Positions 8,549 through 16,925 of a DNA stretch of 64,000 nucleotides are shown here, piece by piece. Position numbers and translations under genes: made by a program. The first letter of the stretch is position 1, and every line of letters starts with the position of its first letter. The notes under the pieces were generated by a model. That model saw nothing but the letters and a program-made list of their open reading frames with translations, was not told where the DNA came from and did no database searches. The DNA is from Arthrobacter celericrescens (GTDB taxonomy: Bacteria; Actinomycetota; Actinomycetes; Actinomycetales; Micrococcaceae): NCBI RefSeq assembly GCF_003614925.1, contig NZ_QYLP01000031.1, forward strand, positions 142,278 through 206,277. Direction: 5' to 3'.

Positions 8549-8965
8549 ATGAACTATCCCGAGGAGAGCACCGCGGCCGATCAGGTCCGGGACCTCACCG
8601 CAGCCCACGCCCCCACCATCCTCCTGGAGCGCCTGGCCGATAAGCTCGGCACGAGGGCCTCTGTGGCCGCCGTCTACGGCGAGCCAATCAGTGGCGAAGG
8701 CGTCACCGTCATCCCGGTCGCCCGCGTCGGCTTCGGGTTCGGCGGCGGCTCGGGGCGTGAGATCCGCTCCGACAAGACAGGCGAGGGCGGTGGCGGTGGG
8801 GGCGGCGTCGGGTCCTGGCCACTCGGCTTTATCGAGATCCGGGACGGGACTGCGACATACAAGCCGATCCGGCGCCACTGGACGGATTTCATCGTTCCAT
8901 TGTCTGCACTAGCTGTAGCCCTCGCCCCCAAGATCATCCGGACACGGCGAAAACGACGCACCTAA
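8549..8965 (+). CDS. GerW/YtfJ-family protein
   Basis: This is a 138-residue protein of the sporulation-protein YtfJ (GerW) family. It starts at ATG 8549 with AGGAG six to ten bases upstream. Residues 20-55 read LERLADKLGTRASVAAVYGEP and GEGVTVIPVARVGFGFGGG, the family core. A glycine-rich loop with seven consecutive glycines follows at about residue 80, then GSWPLGFIEIRDG. The C-terminal part is hydrophobic (FIVPLSALAVALAPKII) and ends in a basic tail (RTRRKRRT), suggesting membrane attachment. In Bacillus the homologue is a spore protein; this lineage does not sporulate, so the role here is unknown. Confidence 0.82.
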   Translation: MNYPEESTAADQVRDLTAAHAPTILLERLADKLGTRASVAAVYGEPISGEGVTVIPVARVGFGFGGGSGREIRSDKTGEGGGGGGGVGSWPLGFIEIRDGTATYKPIRRHWTDFIVPLSALAVALAPKIIRTRRKRRT

Positions 8966-9138
8966 CATCGGAGTGCACCCATGTTTCTCCTTTCACGGCC
9001 TCTTACTGATGAGCGCACGTTGCAGCTAACCAACGGCCCTCGCGTAGCGTGCTTTCCACATCCTTGCCGCTGAGACGGCCGCTAACTGGATGAGGATCAA
9101 GGGCTTCCCCCGTCTCCACGGGGCACATCTACCCGAGT

Positions 9139-9582
9139 TCAGGCTCCTGGCCCGGACAGTGATTCAGGAAGCAGTCCGAGTTGTCCCAGGAATTCCATCT
9201 GGTCGAAGAAGAACTCGTGCCGCGTAATCAGGCCATCCTCGACAGTTGCGATATCGCAGCTCCTCACCCTGATGCTTTTGCCCGTCGGGGGCAGGCTTTC
9301 GCCGGACGGCAGGGGTAGCGGTCCGGTGTTCGTTCCGATGACGAAGCCCACGTCGATCGCCACATTTCCAGCCTCATGCTTGTTCGCGTACTCAAAGCTG
9401 ATGTCCGGGAACGAATCACCAAATTGCGACAGATAGTTGCTGATTGCTTCCGGACCGACGAGCTCGCCCTCCTCCGGAGTAACAGCTACCGCGTCAGCGG
9501 AGTAGCACGCGGCCTGTGTCTCCTTATCTCTCGCCGTCACAGCAGCGGTGAGGCGGTCCATCGCGTCACGTGCCTGTCCCAT
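9139..9582 (-). CDS. SnoaL-like/ester cyclase-type protein
   Basis: This is a 147-residue protein of the NTF2-like fold. It starts at ATG 9582, preceded by GGAGG at good spacing; longer in-frame extensions lack this. It shows the SnoaL/ester-cyclase pattern: an N-terminal helix, ACYSADAVAVTPEEGELVGPEAI, the segment SFPDISFEY, and RVRSCDIATVEDGLITRHEFFFDQMEFLGQLG at the end, which is typical of proteins annotated as predicted ester cyclases. The substrate is unknown. Two 60-base lines inside the gene (9361-9480) count 52 and 57 percent G+C, clearly below the core genes, which supports acquisition by transfer. Confidence 0.72.
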   Translation of the reverse strand: MGQARDAMDRLTAAVTARDKETQAACYSADAVAVTPEEGELVGPEAISNYLSQFGDSFPDISFEYANKHEAGNVAIDVGFVIGTNTGPLPLPSGESLPPTGKSIRVRSCDIATVEDGLITRHEFFFDQMEFLGQLGLLPESLSGPGA

Positions 9583-9720
9583 TTCCGACCTCCATCTATT
9601 GGCGGCCTCACGGAAAAGGCCAGGCCGCCCCATGAATGGCATCTGTCCTCTCAGAAGCCGACTCAAGTACACGCTCGACGCCGACGAGAGTCAATGGCTC
9701 AGGGCCGGGAGATACACAGC

Positions 9721-9756
9721 AAGTGCCCCGCCAGGCCGAAGCCTGACGGGGCACTT
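9721..9756 (-). terminator. Terminator of acnA
   Basis: AAGTGCCCCGCCAGGC and GCCTGACGGGGCACTT form a 16-base stem around the tetraloop CGAA, about 75 bases past the acnA stop codon on the minus strand. The A/T ends give a short U-tract on either strand. Confidence 0.85.
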
Positions 9757-9829
9757 GTGCGAGACCCTGGAGTGACCGCCGGTGACAGCGCGTCAGCGAC
9801 CAGATCCTCTGGAATCCGAGCCGATCAGC

Positions 9830-12640
9830 TCAGGAACCGCTGATTTGCCGAAGGACGTACTGCAGGATGCCGCCGTTGCGGTAGTAGTCCGCCTCACCGG
9901 GGGTGTCGATGCGCAGCACTGCGTCGAAGGACTTGGAGCTGCCGTCCTCGGCCGTTGCGGTCACCTTGAGCGTCTTGGGCGTGGTGCCGTTGTTCAGCTC
10001 GGTGACACCTGCCACGGAGAAGGTTTCGTTGCCGCTCAGGCCCAGGGTCGCGGCGGATTCGCCAGCCGGGAACTGCAGCGGCAGGACGCCCATGCCGATC
10101 AGGTTGGAGCGGTGGATGCGCTCGTAGCTTTCGGCGATGACAGCCTTGACGCCCAGCAGCGCAGTGCCCTTGGCGGCCCAGTCACGGGAGGAGCCGGAGC
10201 CGTATTCCTTGCCCGCCAGGACCACCAGCGGGGTGCCGGCTGCCTGGTAGTTCTGGGCGGCGTCGTAGACGTAGGCCTGCGGGGCGCCTTCCTGGGTGAA
10301 GTCCTTCGTGAAACCGCCCTCGACGCCGTCGAGCAGCTGGTTCTTGATGCGGATGTTCGCGAAGGTGCCGCGGATCATGACTTCGTGGTTGCCGCGGCGG
10401 GAACCGTAGGAGTTGAAGTCCTTGCGCTCCACACCGTTGGCCAGCAGGTACTGGCCGGCGGGGGTGTCCGACTTGAAGGAACCGGCCGGGGAGATGTGGT
10501 CGGTGGTGACCGAGTCTCCCAGCTTCAGCAGAACGCGGGCTCCCTGGATGTCCTGGACGGGGTCCGGCTGGGCCTTCATGCCCTCGAAGTACGGGGGCTT
10601 ACGGACGTAGGTGGAGTCCTCGGCCCAGGCGAAGGTGTCGCCGGCGGGGGTGTCGAGGGCCTTCCAGCGCTCGTCGCCGTCGAAGACGCCTTCGTAGCCC
10701 TTGGCGAACATGCCCTCGTCGATCGAGGAGTCGATGACTTCCTGGACCTCGGTGGGGTTCGGCCAGATGTCCTTGAGGAAGACCTCGTTGCCTTCGGAGT
10801 CCGTGCCCAGGGCGTCGGTCTCGAAGTCGAAGTCCATGGTACCGGCCAGGGCGTAGGCGATGACCAGCGGCGGGGACGCCAGGTAGTTCATCTTGACGTC
10901 CGGGTTGATGCGGCCTTCGAAGTTGCGGTTGCCCGAGAGGACGGCCGTGACGGAGAGGTCGTTGGCCTGGATGGCCTCGGAGATTTCCGGCTCCAGCGGG
11001 CCGGAGTTGCCGATGCAGGTGGCGCAGCCGTAGCCCACGATGTAGAAGCCGAGCTTCTCCAGGTACGGGGTGAGGCCGGACTTCTCGTAGTAGTCGGTGA
11101 CGACCTTCGAGCCCGGGGCCACGGAGGTCTTGACCCACGGCTTGGCGGCCAGGCCCTTGTTCACGGCGTTGCGTGCCAGCAGGGCTGCGGCGAGCATCAC
11201 CGAGGGGTTGGAGGTGTTGGTGCAGGAGGTGATCGAGGCGATCGACACGGCACCGTGGTCCAGTTCGAACTCGCGGCCGTCGGCGGTCTTGACGTGCACC
11301 GGCGCGGACGGGCGGCCGTGGGAGCCGTTGGCTGCGGACTCCACACGGGCGGTTTCCGTGGTGTGGGCGTCAGCGTGCGTGAAGGACGGGGCGTCGGAGG
11401 CCGGGAAGGACTCGGCCAGGGACTCGTCCACGCTGCCGTCGGCGATGTTGACGTAGTTGTGGATGTCCTTGCGGAACTGTTCCTTGGCGTCCGAAAGCTC
11501 GATGCGGTCCTGGGGACGCTTCGGGCCGGAGATGGACGGAACCACGGTGGACAGGTCCAGCTCGAGGTATTCGGAGAAGCGCAGTTCGCGGGAAGGATCG
11601 TGCCAGAGGCCCTGTTCCTTGGTGTACGCCTCGACCAGGGCGACGTTGTCCTCGGAGCGGCCGGTGAGGCGCAGGTAGTCCAGGGTGACGTCGTCGATCG
11701 GGAACATGGCGGCGGTGGAACCGAATTCCGGGCTCATGTTGCCGATGGTGGCGCGGTTTGCCAGCGGCACAGCGGCAACGCCTTCGCCGTAGAACTCGAC
11801 GAACTTGCCCACCACGCCGTGCTTGCGCAGCATTTCGGTGATGGTGAGGACGACGTCGGTGGCGGTGGCGCCGGCCGGGATGCTGCCGTTGAGCTTGAAG
11901 CCCACGACGCGCGGGATGAGCATGGAGACCGGCTGGCCGAGCATGGCGGCTTCGGCTTCGATGCCGCCGACGCCCCAGCCCAGCACGCCCAGGCCGTTGA
12001 CCATGGTGGTGTGCGAGTCGGTGCCGACGCAGGTGTCGGGGTAGGCGCGCAGGACGCCGCCCACTTCGCGGGTCATGATGGTGCGGGCCAGGTATTCGAT
12101 GTTGACCTGGTGGACGATGCCGGTTCCCGGCGGGACGACCTTGAAGTCGTCGAACGCGGTCTGGCCCCAGCGCAGGAACTGGTAGCGCTCACCGTTGCGC
12201 TGGTATTCGATTTCCATGTTGCGCTCGAGGGCGCCGGCGTTGCCGAAGACATCGATCTGGACGGAGTGGTCGATGACCATTTCGGCCGGTGCCAGCGGGT
12301 TCACGCGCTTGGGGTCGCCGCCGAGGTCCTTGACGGCTTCACGCATGGTGGCCAGGTCCACGACACAGGGGACGCCGGTGAAGTCCTGCATGATGACGCG
12401 GGCGGGGGTGAACTGGATCTCGGTGTCGGGCTCCGCATTCGGATCCCAGCCGGCCAGGGCGCGGACGTGGTCGGCCGTAATATTGGCGCCATCCTCGGTC
12501 CGCAGGAGGTTTTCAAGCAATACCTTGAGGCTGAACGGAAGGCTGTCTGCGCCCTCTACGGAGTTCAACCGGAAAATTTCATAATCGGTGCCGGCTACAT
12601 TCAGTACGCCTTTGGAACCGAAGCTGTCCACAGTGCTCAT
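9830..12640 (-). CDS. acnA: Aconitate hydratase A
   Basis: AcnA interconverts citrate and isocitrate in the citric acid cycle using a [4Fe-4S] cluster. The 936-residue length fits the AcnA/IRP1 branch. The cluster ligands are Cys473 (SCTNTSNPS) and Cys539 and Cys542 ([12 protein letters not shown]). [17 protein letters not shown] near residue 202 and the swivel-domain pattern [15 protein letters not shown] near the C-terminus are also present. The segment at about residues 405-445 ([20 protein letters not shown]) is a variable linker. The start at 12640 has GAGGAG upstream. A palindromic TTAGGTAAACCTAA in the promoter region suggests iron-dependent control. Confidence 0.97.
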   Translation of the reverse strand: MSTVDSFGSKGVLNVAGTDYEIFRLNSVEGADSLPFSLKVLLENLLRTEDGANITADHVRALAGWDPNAEPDTEIQFTPARVIMQDFTGVPCVVDLATMREAVKDLGGDPKRVNPLAPAEMVIDHSVQIDVFGNAGALERNMEIEYQRNGERYQFLRWGQTAFDDFKVVPPGTGIVHQVNIEYLARTIMTREVGGVLRAYPDTCVGTDSHTTMVNGLGVLGWGVGGIEAEAAMLGQPVSMLIPRVVGFKLNGSIPAGATATDVVLTITEMLRKHGVVGKFVEFYGEGVAAVPLANRATIGNMSPEFGSTAAMFPIDDVTLDYLRLTGRSEDNVALVEAYTKEQGLWHDPSRELRFSEYLELDLSTVVPSISGPKRPQDRIELSDAKEQFRKDIHNYVNIADGSVDESLAESFPASDAPSFTHADAHTTETARVESAANGSHGRPSAPVHVKTADGREFELDHGAVSIASITSCTNTSNPSVMLAAALLARNAVNKGLAAKPWVKTSVAPGSKVVTDYYEKSGLTPYLEKLGFYIVGYGCATCIGNSGPLEPEISEAIQANDLSVTAVLSGNRNFEGRINPDVKMNYLASPPLVIAYALAGTMDFDFETDALGTDSEGNEVFLKDIWPNPTEVQEVIDSSIDEGMFAKGYEGVFDGDERWKALDTPAGDTFAWAEDSTYVRKPPYFEGMKAQPDPVQDIQGARVLLKLGDSVTTDHISPAGSFKSDTPAGQYLLANGVERKDFNSYGSRRGNHEVMIRGTFANIRIKNQLLDGVEGGFTKDFTQEGAPQAYVYDAAQNYQAAGTPLVVLAGKEYGSGSSRDWAAKGTALLGVKAVIAESYERIHRSNLIGMGVLPLQFPAGESAATLGLSGNETFSVAGVTELNNGTTPKTLKVTATAEDGSSKSFDAVLRIDTPGEADYYRNGGILQYVLRQISGS

Positions 12641-12697
12641 GGCAGGACTCCTCTCGCAACAGCTTTCATCTTTGTCGCGCGGGTCAGCGCTATCTAG

Positions 12698-12711
12698 TTA
12701 GGTAAACCTAA
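12698..12711. promoter_or_regulatory. Iron-box-like palindrome upstream of acnA
   Basis: TTAGGTAAACCTAA is a perfect 14-base palindrome 58-71 bases before the acnA start. It resembles the half-sites of DtxR/IdeR iron boxes. Aligned to the 19-base consensus as I recall it, about 13-14 positions match in either register. On the minus strand TTGAAT lies at its upstream edge and TAGATA just downstream, so it could cover the promoter. Assignment to a DtxR/IdeR regulator is inference. Confidence 0.45.
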
Positions 12712-12787
12712 TTCAAGCGCCGGGCATCGTGGCCTGCCATGGCCAAGGACGCGACATGGGACGACTATGGCCCCATCGTAATGTCGG

Positions 12788-14179
12788 CTATGCGTCGGGC
12801 ACCAGCAATGCCACCGTTTCCAGGTGGTGGGTGTGCGGGTAGAGGTCGAAGGCCCGCAGTCCCCCGAGTTTCCACCCGCCGGCGTGGAAGTAGCCCAGGT
12901 CCCGGGCGAACGACGCCGGGTCGCAGGACACGTACGCGATGGCCCGCGGCCCCGAATCCATGAGCTGCCGGACTACGGCCTTGCCGGCACCGGCGCGCGG
13001 CGGGTCGATGATGAGCGAGTCGAAGCGGCGGGGGCGGCTGCGCAGCACCCGTTCCACCCGTCCCTGCACGATCTCGACGTGGCCTTCGCCGTGCAGGTTC
13101 TTGCGGGCGTCCCTGCTGGTGCCCGGGGAACCCTCCACGGACAGCACCGATCCGGTGATGCCGACGGCGTCCGCCAGCGGGGCGGTGAACAGCCCCGCCC
13201 CGGCGTAGAGGTCGGCGACGGCCGAGCCGGGAAGGAGGTAGCCGCCGTCGTGCAGGAAACCGCGGACGGCGTCCACCAGGGTGTCCGGGGCGTCCTTGTG
13301 GATCTGCCAGAAGCCTTCACCGGTGACCCGGTACTCGTGCCCGGCGGCGGTTTCCTGGACCCAGGTGCGGCCGCGCAGCTGCAGCACGTCGCCCTTCGCA
13401 GGATCGAAACGCGCCACTGAAACGTCCTGCGGCAGCCGGGCGAGGATCCTGCCCAACCGCTTGGGGTCGGCGTCGTCCTCGGGCGCGAGCAGCACCAGCG
13501 GCCGGGAGCCGTTGGCGGGGGCGGCGACCTCGACGCGGGCGACGCCGCGCAGGTCAAGCTCCCACAGTTTGAGCTCGTTGATCGCCTGGACGGCGAGCGG
13601 CATCTCGCGGACGGGCACCACGACGTCGGAGCGGTGGGCGTGCATGCCGAGCCGGCCCCCGGGGGTCACGGCAAAGCCGGCGCGGGTGCGCCAGGCCAGC
13701 CCGCCGCCGTCGTGCCGCCCGGACTCCGCCGCGGGACGTGGCTCAGCGGGACCGGCCGCCTCCACCTCGACCTGCAGGTCCAGGCCGGCGAGCCGCTTGA
13801 GCTGCTCGGCCAGGACCTCGGACTTCAGCTGCCGCTGGCGTTCCAGGCTGATGTGCCCGAACTCGGCGCCGCCCACCGGCGGGCCGCCCTTGCGCCAGGC
13901 GGCGGCGGAATCGGCAAGCTGCCAGAAGTGCGGCCGCCGGTCGTCGGAGGCTTCCAGTACCTCGACGACGTCGGCCCGCCAGAAGCGCGATCCGTCCTCT
14001 GCGTCGGTGAGGCGCGCCCGGACCTTCTCCCCCGGGATGCCGTGCCGGACGAAGACCACCCGGCCTTCGTGGCGGGCGACGAAATGCCCGCCATGGGCGA
14101 CGGGCCCGACGTCGAGCACCAGTTCGCGCGGGGCCGCGTCGCTGGGGCGGCCGGGACGGGAAAGCTGGTGTTGCGTCAT
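12788..14179 (-). CDS. TRAM-domain class I SAM-dependent RNA methyltransferase (RumA/TrmA family)
   Basis: This is a 463-residue 5-methyluridine-type RNA methyltransferase. The N-terminal TRAM domain spans about residues 15-75 (VGPVAHGGHFVARHEGRVVFVRHGIPGE). The SAM-binding motif is DLYAGAGLFTAPLAD. DPPRAGAGKAVV and SCDPASFARDLGYF carry the catalytic aspartate-proline loop and nucleophilic cysteine. The family's [4Fe-4S] motif, expected as CGGC before the Q-rich helix, is replaced by VGGAEFGHISLERQ, so the cluster is absent. The start at 14179 overlaps the stop of the upstream permease gene (ATGA). Whether the substrate is rRNA or tRNA cannot be told. The pairing with an APC permease and TrkA genes is conserved in actinobacteria. 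Confidence 0.88.
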   Translation of the reverse strand: MTQHQLSRPGRPSDAAPRELVLDVGPVAHGGHFVARHEGRVVFVRHGIPGEKVRARLTDAEDGSRFWRADVVEVLEASDDRRPHFWQLADSAAAWRKGGPPVGGAEFGHISLERQRQLKSEVLAEQLKRLAGLDLQVEVEAAGPAEPRPAAESGRHDGGGLAWRTRAGFAVTPGGRLGMHAHRSDVVVPVREMPLAVQAINELKLWELDLRGVARVEVAAPANGSRPLVLLAPEDDADPKRLGRILARLPQDVSVARFDPAKGDVLQLRGRTWVQETAAGHEYRVTGEGFWQIHKDAPDTLVDAVRGFLHDGGYLLPGSAVADLYAGAGLFTAPLADAVGITGSVLSVEGSPGTSRDARKNLHGEGHVEIVQGRVERVLRSRPRRFDSLIIDPPRAGAGKAVVRQLMDSGPRAIAYVSCDPASFARDLGYFHAGGWKLGGLRAFDLYPHTHHLETVALLVPDA

Positions 14180-16152
14180 AGGGTGTCCTGCAGTGCCTTT
14201 GCTTCTTCGGAGGATTTGAGCTGCCACGGCACGCTGGCCACCATGACGCCGGGTTCAAAGTGGAGCCGCGCCTTGATGCGCAGCGCCGTCTGGTTGTGCA
14301 CCAACTGTTCCCACCATTTACCCACCACGTATTCGGGAATGTAGACCACGATCAGGTCCCGCGGGGAATCCCGGCGCATGTTCTTCACATAGGACAGGAT
14401 GGGCGTCACGGTTTCGCGGTACGGGCTCGCGAGCACCGTCAGCGGCACCGGGATATCCAGTTTGTCCCAGTCGGCCACGGTGTGCGCGGTCTCTTCCGAG
14501 TCGATGTCCACGATGATGGCATCGAGCCGCGACGGGCGGGAGGCCCGGGCGTAGGCCAGCGCCCGCAGCACCGGCTTGCGGACGTGCGAGACCAGCAGGA
14601 TCGCGTGCACCCGGGTGGGCAGTGCACGCGGCGAGGAGTCCTCGTCCACGGCCAGTTCCTTGGCCACGTTGTCGTAGTGGGCGCGGATGCTCCACATGAT
14701 CAGGAACAGCACGAACATGGCCAGCAGGGCCAGCCAGGCGCCTTGCTCGAACTTGGTGATGAGCACGATCGTCAGGACCAGCGCGGTCATGCCGAAGCCC
14801 ACCATGTTGATGGTGCGCGACTTGAGGACCCGGAGCCTTACGGCCTTGTCGCGGGCCAGCTTCAGTTCCCGGCCCCAGTGCCGGATCATGCCCAGCTGGC
14901 TGGCCGTGAAGGAGATGAACACGCCCACGATGTAGAGCTGGATCAGGCGCGTGACGTCCGCATTGAAGGACAGGATGAGCACCAGCGCCCCGGCGGCCAG
15001 GGCGAGCACGCCGTTGCTGTACGCCAGGCGGTCTCCCCTGGTACGGAGCTGGCGCGGCAGGTAGCCGTCCTGGGCAAGGATGGAGCCGAGCACGGGGAAG
15101 CCGTTGAACGCCGTGTTGGAGGCGAACACGAGGATGATGCCGGTGGCGGCCACCACAATATAGAAAGGAATGGAGCCCGGGCCGAAGATGGTCAGGGCGA
15201 TCTGGCTGATTGCCGGGTTCTGGATGTAGTCCTCCGGGAGGGGCTGGCCGTTCAGCAGGAACTCCGTGGCCGGATCCAGCACGATGTGCACCTTGGTGGC
15301 GTTGGCCAGATAAATGATCCCGGCGAGCATGGCCGAGGCGATCACGCCGAGCATCAGCAAGGTGGTGGCGGCATTCTTGCTCTTGGGCTTCCGGAAGTTG
15401 GGCACGCCGTTGCTGATTGCCTCAACACCGGTGAGGGCCGCAGCACCCGAGGAGAAGGCGCGCAGCAGAAGGAAGGCGCCCGCCAGGCCCACGAGGCCTT
15501 CATCGAAGCCGTGCTCCGGAACGATGGTGAACGCCGCGGACGGTGCCTGCCCCAGCTGGCCGGTGACGGCCTGGAAGATGCCGACGGCGGTCATGCCCAG
15601 GATGGAGAACATGAAGATGTAGGTGGGGACCGCGAAGACCGTGCCGGCTTCCTTGATGCCGCGCAGGTTGACCAGCGCCAGTATGATGACGCCGACCGTG
15701 GCGATCAGCGCCTGCTGGCCGTGCAGGGACGGAACCGCCGTCGTCAGGTACGTCGCGGCCGAGGACATCGACACCGCCACGGTGAGGACGTAGTCCACCA
15801 GCAACGCCGAGGCGACGGTCAGGCCGGCGTATTTGCCGAGGTTGACGTTGGCGATCTCGTAGTCGCCGCCGCCGGACGGGTAGGCGTGCACGTTCTGCCG
15901 GTAAGACGCCACGACTGTGAGCAACACCACCATGACGGCCAGGCCGACGAGCGGTGAGAAAGACACTGCGCTCACGCCGGCCAGGGCCAGGGTGAGGAGG
16001 ATTTCGTCCGGTGCATAGGCCACGGAGGACAACGCGTCGGAGGCGAAGATCGGCAGCGCGATGCGTTTCGGCAGCAGGGTGTGGGACAAGCGGTCGTTCC
16101 GGAAGGGCCGCCCCACCAGAACCCGTTTGACCGCGTTGAAAATAGTCAGCAC
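14176..16152 (-). CDS. KimA-like APC-superfamily potassium transporter
   Basis: This is a 658-residue transporter with about 12 membrane helices (residues 30-485) and a soluble C-terminal domain of about 170 residues. The N-terminus KRVLVGRPFRNDRLS followed by ASDALSSVAYAPDE is the hallmark of the KimA/YdaO group. Residues equivalent to those I recall as important in Bacillus KimA are all present: Asp39, Tyr46, Asp121, Thr242 and Tyr379. This points to proton-coupled potassium uptake, although many databases call the family amino acid permease. Two TrkA proteins are encoded divergently 98 bases away, which supports a potassium role. No c-di-AMP riboswitch fits in that short gap. Confidence 0.78.
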   Translation of the reverse strand: MLTIFNAVKRVLVGRPFRNDRLSHTLLPKRIALPIFASDALSSVAYAPDEILLTLALAGVSAVSFSPLVGLAVMVVLLTVVASYRQNVHAYPSGGGDYEIANVNLGKYAGLTVASALLVDYVLTVAVSMSSAATYLTTAVPSLHGQQALIATVGVIILALVNLRGIKEAGTVFAVPTYIFMFSILGMTAVGIFQAVTGQLGQAPSAAFTIVPEHGFDEGLVGLAGAFLLLRAFSSGAAALTGVEAISNGVPNFRKPKSKNAATTLLMLGVIASAMLAGIIYLANATKVHIVLDPATEFLLNGQPLPEDYIQNPAISQIALTIFGPGSIPFYIVVAATGIILVFASNTAFNGFPVLGSILAQDGYLPRQLRTRGDRLAYSNGVLALAAGALVLILSFNADVTRLIQLYIVGVFISFTASQLGMIRHWGRELKLARDKAVRLRVLKSRTINMVGFGMTALVLTIVLITKFEQGAWLALLAMFVLFLIMWSIRAHYDNVAKELAVDEDSSPRALPTRVHAILLVSHVRKPVLRALAYARASRPSRLDAIIVDIDSEETAHTVADWDKLDIPVPLTVLASPYRETVTPILSYVKNMRRDSPRDLIVVYIPEYVVGKWWEQLVHNQTALRIKARLHFEPGVMVASVPWQLKSSEEAKALQDTL

Positions 16153-16176
16153 CCGGCCACGTTACTCGCAATCACA

Positions 16177-16203
16177 GGCGATGTCATGGCACACGACATC
16201 GCC
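16177..16203. repeat. Inverted repeat in the KimA/TrkA divergent promoter
   Basis: GGCGATGTC (16177-16185) and GACATCGCC (16195-16203) are separated by nine bases. The repeat sits 24 bases from the permease start and 47 from the first trkA start, so it could be an operator for both or an RNA hairpin in the permease leader. No regulator is assigned. Confidence 0.5.
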
Positions 16204-16250
16204 CCCGGTAGAGTCTTACGCAGCGACAGGCACAAGTTGAAGGAGAGAGC

Positions 16251-16925
16251 GTGGCTCACTTCGTGATCATGGGTTGCGGAAGGGTCGGAGCCACCTTGGC
16301 CCACACCCTTGAGGACTCCGGCCACTCTGTGGCCATCATCGACCAGGACGACCGGGCGTTCCGCCGCCTCCGCAGCGGTTTCACCGGCCGGAAGGTCACC
16401 GGCGTCGGCTTCGACCGGGACACCCTGAAGCAGGCCGGCTGCGATGAGGCCTACGCCTTCGCCGCCGTCTCCAGCGGTGACAACTCGAACATCCTGGCCA
16501 CCCGCGTGGCCCGCGAAACCTTCCATGTGGCCCACGTCGTTGCCCGTATCTACGATCCCGGCCGGGCCGAGATCTACCAGCGCCTCGGGATTCCCACCGT
16601 GGCTGCCGTGCGCTGGAGCGCGGACCAGGTGCTGCGCCGCATCCTGCCCGAACAGCACCTCGCCGGGGACTACCGGGAGCCCTCGGGGCGCCTGGTCCTG
16701 GCCGAAGTCGACCTGCACGAAAAGTGGATCGGGCACCCGGTCAGCGCCATCGAGGCCGCCTCCGGCACCCGTGTGGCCTTCCTGACCCGCTTCGGCGAAG
16801 GCATCCTGCCGGGCCCCGGCACCTCGTACCAGGAGGGCGACACCGTGCACGCGATGCTCGAAATCGGGCGCAGCGGCGAAGTGCAGCGCATCCTGGCCAG
16901 CGTTCCCGCGAAGGAGTCCGAGTGA
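16251..16925 (+). CDS. TrkA-type potassium channel/transporter regulatory protein, first copy
   Basis: This is a 224-residue cytoplasmic RCK protein. Residues 1-125 form a Rossmann nucleotide-binding domain beginning HFVIMGCGRVGATLAHTLED with GxGxxG, an acidic residue ending the second strand (VAIIDQDD) and SGDNSNILATRVAR. The C-terminal TrkA_C part (about residues 135-220) includes ADQVLRRILPEQ and GEGILPGPGTSYQEGDTVHAM. It gates a potassium transporter by binding NAD(H) or ATP/ADP. The start is GTG with GAAGGAGAGAGC upstream. It overlaps the second copy by four bases (GTGA). No TrkH/KtrB membrane subunit is in the window; the nearest potassium transporter is the divergent KimA-like gene. 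Confidence 0.9.
   Translation: MAHFVIMGCGRVGATLAHTLEDSGHSVAIIDQDDRAFRRLRSGFTGRKVTGVGFDRDTLKQAGCDEAYAFAAVSSGDNSNILATRVARETFHVAHVVARIYDPGRAEIYQRLGIPTVAAVRWSADQVLRRILPEQHLAGDYREPSGRLVLAEVDLHEKWIGHPVSAIEAASGTRVAFLTRFGEGILPGPGTSYQEGDTVHAMLEIGRSGEVQRILASVPAKESE

Noticed and set aside
8784..8804. GGC-rich run as a possible triplet repeat
   Set aside because: It is the polyglycine loop of the GerW/YtfJ protein.
9782..12697. A 971-codon open frame antisense to acnA
   Set aside because: High GC keeps antisense frames open; composition is Gly/Val/Asp-rich without motifs, and acnA is certain. Similar long frames opposite dxs, the permease, lpdA and the tricorn gene were treated the same way.
16153..16250. 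c-di-AMP (ydaO) riboswitch before the KimA-like gene
   Set aside because: The gap is only 98 bases and shared with a divergent promoter; the conserved riboswitch core was not seen.
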